From positions 32,721 through 67,737 of the forward strand of contig WQRX01000011.1 of the NCBI GenBank assembly GCA_009786535.1: 35,017 nt of DNA, read 5' to 3'. Within the stretch, counting starts at the first letter, position 1, and each line of letters opens with the position of its first letter. The notes under the pieces are model-generated. The model was given only the letters and a program-made list of their open reading frames with translations, made no database searches and was not told the DNA's origin. A program made the position numbers and the translations under genes. Shown here in pieces: positions 1 to 7,754 of this stretch. Source of the DNA: Defluviitaleaceae bacterium. Lineage in GTDB: Bacteria > Bacillota > Clostridia > Lachnospirales > WQUN01.

Positions 1-72
1 GGCGAAAAAGGCGAGACTGGCGAAAAAGGCGAGACTGGCGAAAAAGGCGAGACTGGCGAAAAAGGCGAGACA
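1..72 (+). repeat. 18-bp tandem repeat encoding collagen Gly-X-Y units
   Basis: Four consecutive 18-bp units, GGCGAAAAAGGCGAGACT, run from base 1. The first three are identical and the fourth differs only in its last base. Each unit encodes GEKGET. The array begins before the window, so its full copy number is unknown. Near-identity at DNA level, including synonymous positions, suggests recent expansion and probable copy-number variation between strains. Confidence 0.95.
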
Positions 73-486
73 CCGGAATATTTCAATTTTGTGATAACCA
101 CGGCAAACGATGCCGCAAATCCCGTGGTTTATAAAGTAGGCAGCCTTGAATTCGTTTTCACAGCCAATACGGCTACGGGAATGCGCCTTTCCCTGCGAAG
201 CGCGGAACCGGGCACGCCAATTCTCGTAGATTATCGGCGTATTATCCGTTTCGATGCATTGACCGAGCAAGGCACGTTAAACGGCGTATATATCGACGAT
301 TTGCTAACGGTTGATGAGTTGATTTACGGCAATTCCAACGAAACGCAAATAAACTATCTGCGTCAACGCAACCCCGACGGCACATGGTCGCTGTGCAAAT
401 ACGGCATGTTTGCCTCTGCGGGTGCTTCGCGCGTTACACTGTGGATAAATTGGATTTTCAAAGAAAAAGTTGTTGAGTGGTATTGA
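1..486 (+). CDS. Collagen-like protein, C-terminal part (5' truncated by window)
   Basis: The frame is open from base 1 and stops at 484-486. It begins with four copies of Gly-Glu-Lys-Gly-Glu-Thr, a Gly-X-Y collagen-like pattern, and continues without break into a C-terminal domain of about 138 residues. An internal GTG at 91 could be called as a start, but the uninterrupted collagen repeats upstream show that the gene really begins outside the window. In bacteria such proteins form trimeric stalks on the cell or spore surface, with the non-repetitive end acting as a trimerisation or binding head. The head here is rich in Thr, Asn and hydrophobic residues, as in other beta-rich heads, but I do not recognise its family. 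A hairpin terminator follows 18 bases after the stop. The collagen call is clear from the repeats; surface display is inferred from the family. Confidence 0.85.
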   Translation, partial: GEKGETGEKGETGEKGETGEKGETPEYFNFVITTANDAANPVVYKVGSLEFVFTANTATGMRLSLRSAEPGTPILVDYRRIIRFDALTEQGTLNGVYIDDLLTVDELIYGNSNETQINYLRQRNPDGTWSLCKYGMFASAGASRVTLWINWIFKEKVVEWY

Positions 487-504
487 AAAAGCGTACAACA
501 TGGA

Positions 505-535
505 GCTGAGCAAATTACTTTTGCTCGGCTTTTTG
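505..535 (+). terminator. Rho-independent terminator of the collagen-like gene
   Basis: GCTGAGCAAA (505-514) pairs with TTTGCTCGGC (520-529) at 9 of 10 positions over a 5-base loop, followed by a run of T (530-534). It lies 18 bases after the stop codon of the collagen-like gene. Confidence 0.75.
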
Positions 536-596
536 CCGCCTAACGCCGGGTTACGGGGTAGAAGGCGCAAAGTTTCAATTAAAATGGTTCGAGAAG

Positions 597-625
597 TTGT
601 TGGACAGGGAAGGGTAGGGTATACT
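597..625 (+). promoter_or_regulatory. Possible sigma-A promoter for the 34-codon ORF
   Basis: TTGTTG (597-602) and TATACT (620-625) are separated by 17 bases, 27 bases before the proposed start at 653. The -35 match is weak, so this is only a candidate. The stretch 536-652 otherwise shows nothing recognisable. Confidence 0.35.
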
Positions 626-652
626 TCAAAAGTAAAAAAGGAGGTGCTTGTT

Positions 653-757
653 ATGGAAGCCGTTAGGCAAATTAATGATAACAGCGAAATTGAAGGCGAT
701 GAAGTGTTTACGTTTGATAAAGATTTATTAAAGTGGATGCAAAAGGCAGATTTGTAG
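653..757 (+). CDS. Small hypothetical protein (34 aa)
   Basis: An ATG at 653 follows a strong ribosome site (AAGGAGG, about 638-644) at a normal distance and opens a 34-residue acidic peptide ending KWMQKADL. The same frame is open further upstream to 470, but that extension crosses the terminator of the preceding gene and has no ribosome site, so I reject it. No family is recognised. The size and charge would fit a small antitoxin-like or regulatory protein, or a remnant of a larger gene. No signal peptide or membrane segment is visible. It is followed by 109 bases without a gene and then by another unknown small gene on the same strand. Confidence 0.5.
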   Translation: MEAVRQINDNSEIEGDEVFTFDKDLLKWMQKADL

Positions 758-866
758 ATATAATTTAATTCGAAGCCATGAGAGAGCGACAACGTATTCA
801 CAGGATGTTGAATAACAACGCAAAGCGGTCTTTAGGAAAACTGTATATATACAAAGGAGTTTAATA

Positions 867-1223
867 ATGTCAAAGTCTATATGTATTAAATATTGTACAG
901 TTCCCACCGGAATAGAAAAAAATTATTTTTTACTAATATTGTTAGATATTAATGATTTTGAATTATATAAAGAAAAAGTTGTATCGTATATGAGAAAGAA
1001 ATTAAAAGAACCAATAATTATTTTGTCAAAATATAATGATTGGAGAATTGATAGATGTGAAGAAAAAATAGAATGTTTTTCATGGCCAAATAGTTGTGAT
1101 AAATTACCACTCACAATACAGGATATCTTATATTCCATCATTTATCCGCACAATGGACTTGATGGGTTGAAGCTTTTACCGTGGTCTGAATCAATAATAC
1201 AAGAGGAAGAACTATTGTGTTAG
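867..1223 (+). CDS. Hypothetical protein (118 aa)
   Basis: The ATG at 867 is preceded by AAAGGAG with good spacing. The product is a 118-residue protein, probably cytoplasmic, with an AT-rich gene (Lys, Ile and Asn codons) unlike the GC-richer kinase gene it meets. Visible features are a hydrophobic beta-like stretch near residues 19-30, a basic segment around 43-50 and an acidic C-terminus. I recognise no domain. Such small AT-rich genes often encode immunity-type or effector-associated proteins, and the position behind a collagen-like surface gene fits accessory DNA, but that is conjecture. Its stop codon overlaps the end of the convergent histidine kinase gene by four bases. Confidence 0.6.
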   Translation: MSKSICIKYCTVPTGIEKNYFLLILLDINDFELYKEKVVSYMRKKLKEPIIILSKYNDWRIDRCEEKIECFSWPNSCDKLPLTIQDILYSIIYPHNGLDGLKLLPWSESIIQEEELLC

Positions 1224-2887
1224 GCTGATAATCTAAATGGTAGGATAACCACAAACACTGCCCCTGTGGCGGAGTTTTCATTATTTTTTGCGGTGATTGT
1301 GCCGCCCAGGGATTTGATAATATCCTTGCTAATGGCAAGCCCAAGCCCAACATTACCGTTTTCGCCTTTGTAGAAGCGTTCAAAGATGTGGGGCGCATCG
1401 TTAGGGTTTATGCCGTTGCCGTCGTCTGCGATGGTAATTTTTACTTGTCGGGCGTCGGTTGCGCAGTGCAAAGTAACTTCGTTGTGGGCGTGGCGGATAG
1501 CATTAGTTAAAATGTTGGTTAGGGCGCGTTCCAGCTTTTCGTAGTTGGCGTGTAAAATAATTTTCGGTGCGCTTTGGATTTCTTCAAAATCCGTTACAAG
1601 CGTCATTTTTTTATTTGCACTGTTTGCGATGGGCTGCAAGCGGTCTTGGCATTCACGCAGCAGCTCGGGCAGGTTTATTTCTTGGGTAATATCTTGGGTT
1701 TTGCGACAATTGCTTTGCAATTGCGCTTGGCTGTCCATACGGGATACGTACAGCAATTCGTCTACCAATGCCGCCATTTTATGCCCCTCGGCAAGGATAA
1801 TGCCCGCGCCTTCCTTTGTGTCGAATACTCCGTCCATTAGCCCCTCCGCAAAGCCTTGGATAGACATAAGCGGCGTGCGTAACTCATGGGATGCATTTTG
1901 GAAAAATTGCTTCTGCTTGGTTTCGTAGGCTTGCAGCATGTGCGCCATTGCGTCCATACTTTGCGAAAGCTGGGAAAATTCCTCGTCTTTAAACGTGCCT
2001 GCGGGGGTGTCGAAATTTCCGTGCCCAATGGTTTCGGCATAGCCGCATAACCGCGCGATAGACTGCTTAAACCGCGAGGAAAGCGAAAGGGTAATTGCAA
2101 GTCCCGCAAGCCCGGAAACCACAAGCAAAACACCTAAGATTTGGTTCATACGGCGGGTAAAATTCATTGCCGAGGTAATATCGGTATACATAAGGAAGGA
2201 CCATTCCCCTTCGGGCATGGGACGGCGCAGGGTGCTAACGTAGTAGGTGCTGCCGTTGCCCCGTACGCGGCGCATCTCGTGGGTGTTAAAGCGGGGGGTG
2301 TTTGCGCGGTAGTAATCGGCGATTAGCGCAATTTGGGCGTGCTGTGCAGGGGGCAAAAAGACCATATTTGGGGAAATAATTTCCCCCGTTTCGTCTATGA
2401 TAATTACGCTTGTATCCACAATCGCTGCGCGGGGTGTAATAGACCCCATTGAAAAGGTCGGCTGGAAATAATTATACCCGGGGGTGGCGGTAAATATCCG
2501 GTCCTGTTCAAATATGCCTACGCTAACTTCAAAATCCAGCGGTTCGTTGCCAACGCGCAACGAGGGAGGGATGTGCTGTGGCAAAGCCCCAAACCGCAGC
2601 ATAGGTGCATACTGTGTAACGAACATGAACATCTGCTCCGCGTCAGTAAAAGGCGTAAATTGAAATTCGTGGGTGCGTAGTGCCATATCCTGCGGGAAGG
2701 TGCCTGTAACAAATACCGCGTCGGTAAATGTGACGGCGTTTACCATGCCTGTGGCTAGCTCCCCTTCTGCAATGCCGCGAATGTAATTGCTTGCAAGGGC
2801 ATTAAACAAAAAATACACGATGAGAAAGCTGAGAAAAATTACCCCCGTGTAGTTAATCACTAATTTACGTGTAAAACGGTTCATCAT
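1220..2887 (-). CDS. Sensor histidine kinase (HAMP, HisKA, HATPase_c)
   Basis: This 555-residue membrane kinase has a transmembrane segment at about residues 8-30, an extracytoplasmic sensor region of about 220 residues, and a second transmembrane segment near 249-271. A HAMP linker follows, then the H-box NASHELRTP with phospho-acceptor His334, and a C-terminal ATPase domain with an N-box (NILTNAIRHA), a DDGNG G1 box and a GLGLAI G2 box. It autophosphorylates on an external signal and passes the phosphate to the adjacent regulator. The start is ATG at 2887, which overlaps the regulator's TGA stop (ATGA) behind GAAAGGAAGG; an upstream in-frame start at 2926 would lie inside the regulator gene. 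The divergent transporter operon is its most likely target, by position only. Confidence 0.93.
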   Translation of the reverse strand: MMNRFTRKLVINYTGVIFLSFLIVYFLFNALASNYIRGIAEGELATGMVNAVTFTDAVFVTGTFPQDMALRTHEFQFTPFTDAEQMFMFVTQYAPMLRFGALPQHIPPSLRVGNEPLDFEVSVGIFEQDRIFTATPGYNYFQPTFSMGSITPRAAIVDTSVIIIDETGEIISPNMVFLPPAQHAQIALIADYYRANTPRFNTHEMRRVRGNGSTYYVSTLRRPMPEGEWSFLMYTDITSAMNFTRRMNQILGVLLVVSGLAGLAITLSLSSRFKQSIARLCGYAETIGHGNFDTPAGTFKDEEFSQLSQSMDAMAHMLQAYETKQKQFFQNASHELRTPLMSIQGFAEGLMDGVFDTKEGAGIILAEGHKMAALVDELLYVSRMDSQAQLQSNCRKTQDITQEINLPELLRECQDRLQPIANSANKKMTLVTDFEEIQSAPKIILHANYEKLERALTNILTNAIRHAHNEVTLHCATDARQVKITIADDGNGINPNDAPHIFERFYKGENGNVGLGLAISKDIIKSLGGTITAKNNENSATGAVFVVILPFRLSA

Positions 2888-3579
2888 TGTGCCTTCCTTT
2901 CTGTTAGCCGAAAGCCGTGCCCCCAAATGGTTTCTATTACGGTGGTGCTTTGCAGGTCGGCGAGTTTTTTACGCAGGCGTTTAACGGTGGCGTCGGTGGC
3001 GCGGGTTTCTACCGCGTTGTCGTAGCCCCATATTTTGTTGAGCAACTCCTCGCGGGATATGGCGCGGTCTTGGTTAGCCAGTAAATAAGCGAGGAGAGAA
3101 AATTCCGTATTGGTAAGGTTTAGCTGGGTTTCGCCGCAGAAGGCGGCGTATTTTTCGGGGTACAGGGTAATATCGGCAAAATGAATTCTGGTGTCTGTTT
3201 TTTCTGCTGTATCCATAGCTACGCGGCGCAGCATTGCCTTGACCCGCATAATCAATTTTACGGGGCTGAAGGGCTTGGTAAAATAGTCGTCACTGCCCAA
3301 GGAGATGCCCGAGATATAATCCTCGTCCGTATCCCGTGCCGTTAACATAATAATGGGCACGGGCGAAATTGCGCGGATTTTTGTACATACGATAAACCCG
3401 CTGCTGCCCGGCATCATAATGTCCAGCACAACTAAGTCGCAGGGGGCGGCTTTAAATGCTTCATACAATTGGTCGCCGTTTTCGAAGGCTTGTACGCGGT
3501 AGCCTTCTTTTTCCAGGTACGAGCGCACTAAGTAGCGGATATTTTTCTCGTCCTCGGCAATGTAGATGAGTGGAGGCAT
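2884..3579 (-). CDS. OmpR/PhoB-family response regulator
   Basis: The 231-residue protein has an N-terminal receiver domain with the acidic pocket (AED at 8-10), phospho-acceptor Asp53 in VVLDIMMPG, Thr80 and Lys102 in YFTKPF. A C-terminal winged-helix DNA-binding domain ends with the usual IWGHGFRL strand. It is a full-length, intact family member that would bind direct repeats near target promoters when phosphorylated. The ATG at 3579 is preceded by AAAGGAA; the longer open frame upstream covers the divergent lipoprotein gene and is not coding. It is co-transcribed with the kinase gene, whose start codon overlaps its stop. The first transporter gene starts 154 bases away on the other strand, which suggests control of that operon. 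Confidence 0.95.
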   Translation of the reverse strand: MPPLIYIAEDEKNIRYLVRSYLEKEGYRVQAFENGDQLYEAFKAAPCDLVVLDIMMPGSSGFIVCTKIRAISPVPIIMLTARDTDEDYISGISLGSDDYFTKPFSPVKLIMRVKAMLRRVAMDTAEKTDTRIHFADITLYPEKYAAFCGETQLNLTNTEFSLLAYLLANQDRAISREELLNKIWGYDNAVETRATDATVKRLRKKLADLQSTTVIETIWGHGFRLTERKAQ

Positions 3580-3610
3580 TGGGCGTTCCTTTCCAATGGG
3601 AAGTGTGAGG

Positions 3611-3619
3611 ATTATAGCA
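3611..3619 (-). promoter_or_regulatory. Extended -10 promoter for the two-component operon
   Basis: Reading the minus strand, TGCTATAAT (an extended -10 element) lies 32 bases upstream of the regulator's ATG. No good -35 box is seen, which extended -10 promoters tolerate. The remaining divergent spacer (3620-3732) is T-rich on the plus strand and must hold the promoter of the transporter operon, but I see no convincing pair of boxes there. Confidence 0.5.
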
Positions 3620-3732
3620 TGTGTTGCTCTATGTTTTTGCTTTGTCGCAATTTTGTTGCAGTTTGTGGGCGATTTTGTCCCGACTTGCTTTGTATGCTTG
3701 GTCATGCAAACAAAATTTTGGGAGGAATGAAA

Positions 3733-6027
3733 ATGAAAAAAGCTGCAAAATTTTTGCTGTGCGCGGGGGTAATGCTCCTGTGGCTGGTGGCAAGCGCCTG
3801 CGGAAGCGGCAACAACGAAGACGGCGTAAATGCAAGCGGAACAAACGGCGCGGGTACGCGGGGGGCTACACCCCTTGCCGCGGGTGCCGGGCGCTACGTA
3901 GAGGTTGATATTACCCCGCCGATAAACGGGCGCATTATGTTGGTGGTCGCCCCCGACGGCGGGTTGGTCGCCTTCGACGAAGGGCTGCACAACCGCTACG
4001 ACAGTGCAGACAATGGCATTACATGGGTACACGCCACGGGCGTTGGTGCAGCCGACGAACGCTTTGCAGACGTACAATCCGTTGGCTTGCTTCCCGACGG
4101 GCGGTTGCTGGTGTACCTGCAAGAGGAAGGCTTGACGGCAGTTTCCGCAGACGGTACGACCGCCCATTTCCCCATGCCCTATATTGACGCGGGCATCGCC
4201 GACGGTGACGAATTTAATGTGTCGTTTATCCATGTGCTGGATAATGAACGCGTACTGCTTACCTATAACGTAGACTGGATTGCCCGTTTTATGCGTGACG
4301 GCGGTACATTCCAAATGTTTGGCGAAGAGGACGATGACGAAGAGGAAGAAACAGACGAAGACGAAGACGGGCAGCCCCGTACACAAATGCGCGTAGGCGG
4401 TACGGTTGCGGCGGGCGGCGGAATGGCTTTCGGCAGTATGAATGCCGTCACGGCTATCCATTGCATTCAAACGGGGCGCGAGCTGGAGCGCCTTTCCCAT
4501 ACGGAATTTATGCAACCTATGGGGGCGAATGCGCAGGGTGGGGTGTATACCGTGGCTTCCCACAATTTGGTGCTGTACAGCGCCAATGGCGATGTGGAGG
4601 TTTTGCTTAACGGCACGGCATTTGCTTTTGGCTCGCCCGCGGGGTTCCCCGTTGGGGTAAGCTCTCTTCCTGCGGGTGGGTTTATTGCCAATGTTATGCA
4701 GCCCGCGGCAGAAGAAATGGTTAGCCGTTTGCTTAAATATATTTGGGACGAAAACGCCACAATTAACCCCGGCAAAGACATAACCATATGGACGCTGGAG
4801 GACAACGCGCTGGTACGCGCCGCCATTACTGAGGTATGGCGTTTATACCCCGAAGCCAATTTTACGCTGGAAATTGCCTTATCGGAAGAGGGCGGCGTAA
4901 CTGCAACAGACGCGATACGTACGTTAAATACGCGACTGCTTAGCGGGCGTGGTCCTGATGTGATTATCATGGACGGCACACCCTTCGAAAACTACGCCAA
5001 CCGTGGTATGCTGCTGGATTTAACGGGACGGGTAGATACGGCAGGCATGTACCAAAACTTGCTTGCGCCCTTTGCGGCGGGTGGGCTGTATGTGCTTCCC
5101 ACGCAATTTACCGTGCCCATGATGGTGGGCGAGGCTTCCCATTTACGGCAGGCATTAACGCCGGATAACTTGGTGCAAGCCATTGTTACGGGTAACCCAC
5201 TGCCCCCCATGGAAGCCATGCTTGCGGGGCGCGTTATTGGCGGCGCACCCGATGAAGATAGCGCTTTTATGGGCTTTAACGACCTGGATGAACTCTTTCA
5301 CTTGCTGTGGATTGCCAATGTTTCTGCGTTTATCCACGACAATCGGCTGGATTCGAATGCGCTGGGAGAATTTTTTACCGCATTATACGCAATAAGCGAA
5401 AAATTTGGGCTTGGTGCCGAAGCCGATATGATGCAAGGCGGCGTGGCGACGGGCGTATTTATGGTGGTAAGCGGTGGCGGCGGTGCAACGAACCGCGTAA
5501 ACATGCTGGGCGGTTCTATGACCAACTTTTTGCTGCAAACAGCCCACACCGCAGCATTTGAAGCGGGCAATATACACATGCTGAGCAGCTTTATGCGGCG
5601 AGATAATATGGAGCTGGAGCTTGCGTTACTTCCCGGTTTGGCGCAAGGCGCGTGGGTACCTTCTACGCTGGTGGGCATTAGCGCGGATACCGCGATGCAG
5701 GATTTTGCCGTAACTTTTGTAAACGCTATGCTTTCCATGGAGGTGCAACGGTTAAACCACGGCACGGGCTTCTCTATGTTACCTGAGGCTACGGCATGGC
5801 AATTGGCAAATATGAACGAAATTCTTGCCGAGGTGGGAATGCCCCTGTTTGAGCCTAACTTGGACGTTCTTATCGCCCAATTAAGTACCCCCGCTCTTAT
5901 CGAAACCACCTTGCGTGAAATGGTGTGGCAAACCGCCGAACGCCTTGCCGACGGGCGGCTAACCGTAGAAGGGGCGGTGGCGGAGGTTGAGCAAAATATT
6001 CGCAATTACCTTGCAGAGCGGTCGTAA
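3733..6027 (+). CDS. Extracellular solute-binding lipoprotein, family 1-like, with extra N-terminal domain
   Basis: The 764-residue lipoprotein has a signal peptide ending in VASAC, the lipidated Cys being about residue 23. It is followed by a Gly/Thr/Asn-rich tether, a domain of about 300 residues with propeller-like repeated strands, and a C-terminal domain (about 350-760) resembling carbohydrate-type binding proteins (RLLSGRGPDVIIMDG and similar). It would capture a substrate for the two permeases encoded next. It is much longer than ordinary family members (about 420 residues). A striking acidic run, mostly Glu and Asp, sits near residue 200 (bases 4325-4371). ATG 3733 is preferred over ATG 3727 because GGGAGG lies only about one base before the latter. 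The substrate cannot be read from the sequence. Confidence 0.82.
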   Translation: MKKAAKFLLCAGVMLLWLVASACGSGNNEDGVNASGTNGAGTRGATPLAAGAGRYVEVDITPPINGRIMLVVAPDGGLVAFDEGLHNRYDSADNGITWVHATGVGAADERFADVQSVGLLPDGRLLVYLQEEGLTAVSADGTTAHFPMPYIDAGIADGDEFNVSFIHVLDNERVLLTYNVDWIARFMRDGGTFQMFGEEDDDEEEETDEDEDGQPRTQMRVGGTVAAGGGMAFGSMNAVTAIHCIQTGRELERLSHTEFMQPMGANAQGGVYTVASHNLVLYSANGDVEVLLNGTAFAFGSPAGFPVGVSSLPAGGFIANVMQPAAEEMVSRLLKYIWDENATINPGKDITIWTLEDNALVRAAITEVWRLYPEANFTLEIALSEEGGVTATDAIRTLNTRLLSGRGPDVIIMDGTPFENYANRGMLLDLTGRVDTAGMYQNLLAPFAAGGLYVLPTQFTVPMMVGEASHLRQALTPDNLVQAIVTGNPLPPMEAMLAGRVIGGAPDEDSAFMGFNDLDELFHLLWIANVSAFIHDNRLDSNALGEFFTALYAISEKFGLGAEADMMQGGVATGVFMVVSGGGGATNRVNMLGGSMTNFLLQTAHTAAFEAGNIHMLSSFMRRDNMELELALLPGLAQGAWVPSTLVGISADTAMQDFAVTFVNAMLSMEVQRLNHGTGFSMLPEATAWQLANMNEILAEVGMPLFEPNLDVLIAQLSTPALIETTLREMVWQTAERLADGRLTVEGAVAEVEQNIRNYLAERS

Positions 6028-6886
6028 ATATGTAAGCCAATATGTGCGAAGGAGCGAGGGCGTTACCGCCCTTGCTTTCCTCGCGCCCAGCTTTGCGGGG
6101 ATTCTTATCTTCTTCCTTATCCCATTTGCCGACACGGTGCGCCGCAGCTTTTACGATGTAAGGGGAGTAAACTTTATTGGGCTGCAAAGCTATACCTCCG
6201 TGATTAATAACGCGGCGTTTCGGCTTGCGGCTACCAATACATTACGGTTTGTTGCAATTTGCATACCCCTTTTGCTGCTGATTAGCCTTGGGATTGCGTT
6301 GTTGATTCGGTGCATCCGCCCGCATAATGCACTGTTTAAAACTACGTTTTTACTGCCGATGGCTGTGCCCGTTGCAAGCATTGTACTGCTGTGGCAGGTG
6401 GTTTTTAACGACAACGGGCTGGCAAACAGCGTGTTGGAATTTTTTAATCTTAATGCCGTAAATTTTATGGGAAGCGGCGCGGCGTTTTGGGTGCTGGTTT
6501 TCACCTATCTTTGGAAGAACACGGGCTATAATATGATTTTATGGCTTGCAGGGCTGGATAGTATTAGCGATACGCTATACGAGGCCGCCCATGTAGACGG
6601 CGCAAACAAATGGCAAAGCTTTCGGTATGTTACGCTGCCGTGCTTACTGCCCACCATCGGTATTGTTTCTATTTTATCGCTGCTAAACAGCTTTAAGGTT
6701 TTCCGCGAGGCGTATTTAGTTGCGGGGGCGTATCCCCATGATTCTATGTACTTATTACAGCACTTGTTTAATAACTGGTTTGTGCAAATGGACGTAAGCC
6801 GCCTAAGCGCGGCGGCGACCATGCTTGCCGTGGTATTACTGGTAATTATTTTGCTGATACGAGGATTTTTGGATGAAAAGGATTAA
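5987..6886 (+). CDS. ABC transporter permease, MalF/UgpA type
   Basis: The protein of about 299 residues has six predicted membrane helices and the permease signature near EAAHVDGANKWQSFRYVTLP, the EAA loop that docks on the ATPase. It pairs with the next gene product to form the import channel for the substrate bound by the preceding lipoprotein. The start is uncertain. The frame opens at TTG 5987, inside the preceding gene, but GGAGG (5982-5986) abuts that TTG; the best-spaced in-frame codon is ATA at 5996, and a GTG at 6044 has no ribosome site. The gene overlaps its upstream neighbour by up to 41 bases, so translation is probably coupled. No dedicated ATPase is encoded nearby; a shared MsmX/UgpC-type ATPase elsewhere in the genome is presumably used. 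Confidence 0.88.
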   Translation: MSKIFAITLQSGRKYVSQYVRRSEGVTALAFLAPSFAGILIFFLIPFADTVRRSFYDVRGVNFIGLQSYTSVINNAAFRLAATNTLRFVAICIPLLLLISLGIALLIRCIRPHNALFKTTFLLPMAVPVASIVLLWQVVFNDNGLANSVLEFFNLNAVNFMGSGAAFWVLVFTYLWKNTGYNMILWLAGLDSISDTLYEAAHVDGANKWQSFRYVTLPCLLPTIGIVSILSLLNSFKVFREAYLVAGAYPHDSMYLLQHLFNNWFVQMDVSRLSAAATMLAVVLLVIILLIRGFLDEKD

Positions 6887-7751
6887 TAATAGCAAGTTTC
6901 GCAAAAATTCGCGCTTTTTGGCATTTATTCCATTGGTTGCCCTTGCGTTGCTGGTGTGGTGGGTGCTGTGGTTTATGGGCATGGGCAGCCTAATGAGCCT
7001 GGAGGAATTAAACGCAACCATCGGCGCAGCACTTGCCAATGACGGCAGTGACGAACGGGCATTTTTCCCGTTTATACCCGCGTGGCCCGGCTTGCAGCCC
7101 TTGGTGCGCTTGCTGCTGGATACGCCCCATTTTTTTGTAATGTTTTGGAATACCTTTCGACTGGTTATTCCCTCCGTTTTGGGGCAGTTGGTCTTGGGTG
7201 CGCCTGCGGCGTGGGCGTTGAGCCGCTTTCGCTTTCGGGGGCGGAAAATTCTTATCACTGTCTATATCGCGTTAATGCTCATGCCTTTCCAAGTAACCAT
7301 GGTGCCTAACTTCCTTGTGATTGACCGCTTGGGGCTGATGGATAACCGCTTGGCGGTGATTTTGCCCTTTGCGTTTTCGGCCTTTCCCGTTTTTATTATG
7401 CTGAAGGGGTTTGACGCCGTGCCGCGTGCCTTGCTTGAGGCGGCTTCCATTGACGGCGCAAACGCGGTGCGTACCTTTGTGCATGTAGGCTTGCCCTTAG
7501 GGGTACCAAGTATTCTTGCTGCGCTGGTGCTGGGTTTTTTGGAGGTATGGGGCGCGATTGAACAGCCAATGACCTTCCTTGGCGACCCAAGCGCGTGGCC
7601 GTTGTCGCTTTTTTTGCCGCAAATCGTGGCAGAGGAGCTTGGACTTGCTATGGTTGCGTCATTATTTATGTTACTGCCCGCCGTTTTATTTTTCCTTTTT
7701 GGGCAAAAGTACCTTGAGCTTGGCATACAAGCCGCAGGGATAAAGGAGTAG
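6873..7751 (+). CDS. ABC transporter permease, MalG/UgpE type
   Basis: The 292-residue membrane protein has an N-terminal helix, a periplasmic-side loop of about 60 residues, then five more helices and the EAA loop EAASIDGANAVRTFVHVGLP. This is the usual second channel subunit of carbohydrate-type importers. Its ATG overlaps the end of the previous permease gene by 14 bases and follows AGGATTTTTGG. It ends three bases before the adaptor gene. The loop EALNATIGAALANDG-like region (about residues 42-60) is longer than in MalG proper, as often seen in Clostridia. The assignment to the family is secure; the transported compound is unknown. Confidence 0.9.
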   Translation: MKRINNSKFRKNSRFLAFIPLVALALLVWWVLWFMGMGSLMSLEELNATIGAALANDGSDERAFFPFIPAWPGLQPLVRLLLDTPHFFVMFWNTFRLVIPSVLGQLVLGAPAAWALSRFRFRGRKILITVYIALMLMPFQVTMVPNFLVIDRLGLMDNRLAVILPFAFSAFPVFIMLKGFDAVPRALLEAASIDGANAVRTFVHVGLPLGVPSILAALVLGFLEVWGAIEQPMTFLGDPSAWPLSLFLPQIVAEELGLAMVASLFMLLPAVLFFLFGQKYLELGIQAAGIKE

Positions 7752-7754
7752 AAT

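Noticed and set aside
1..72. Tandem repeat as a CRISPR array
   Set aside because: The 18-bp units are contiguous without spacers and encode GEKGET in frame with the downstream protein.
470..757. 95-codon ORF as one gene
   Set aside because: Its upstream part crosses a terminator and lacks a ribosome site; only the last 34 codons have start signals.
5298..6005. Long minus-strand ORF of 235 codons
   Set aside because: It lies wholly within the binding-protein gene in GC-rich DNA, has no ribosome site and no recognisable domain.
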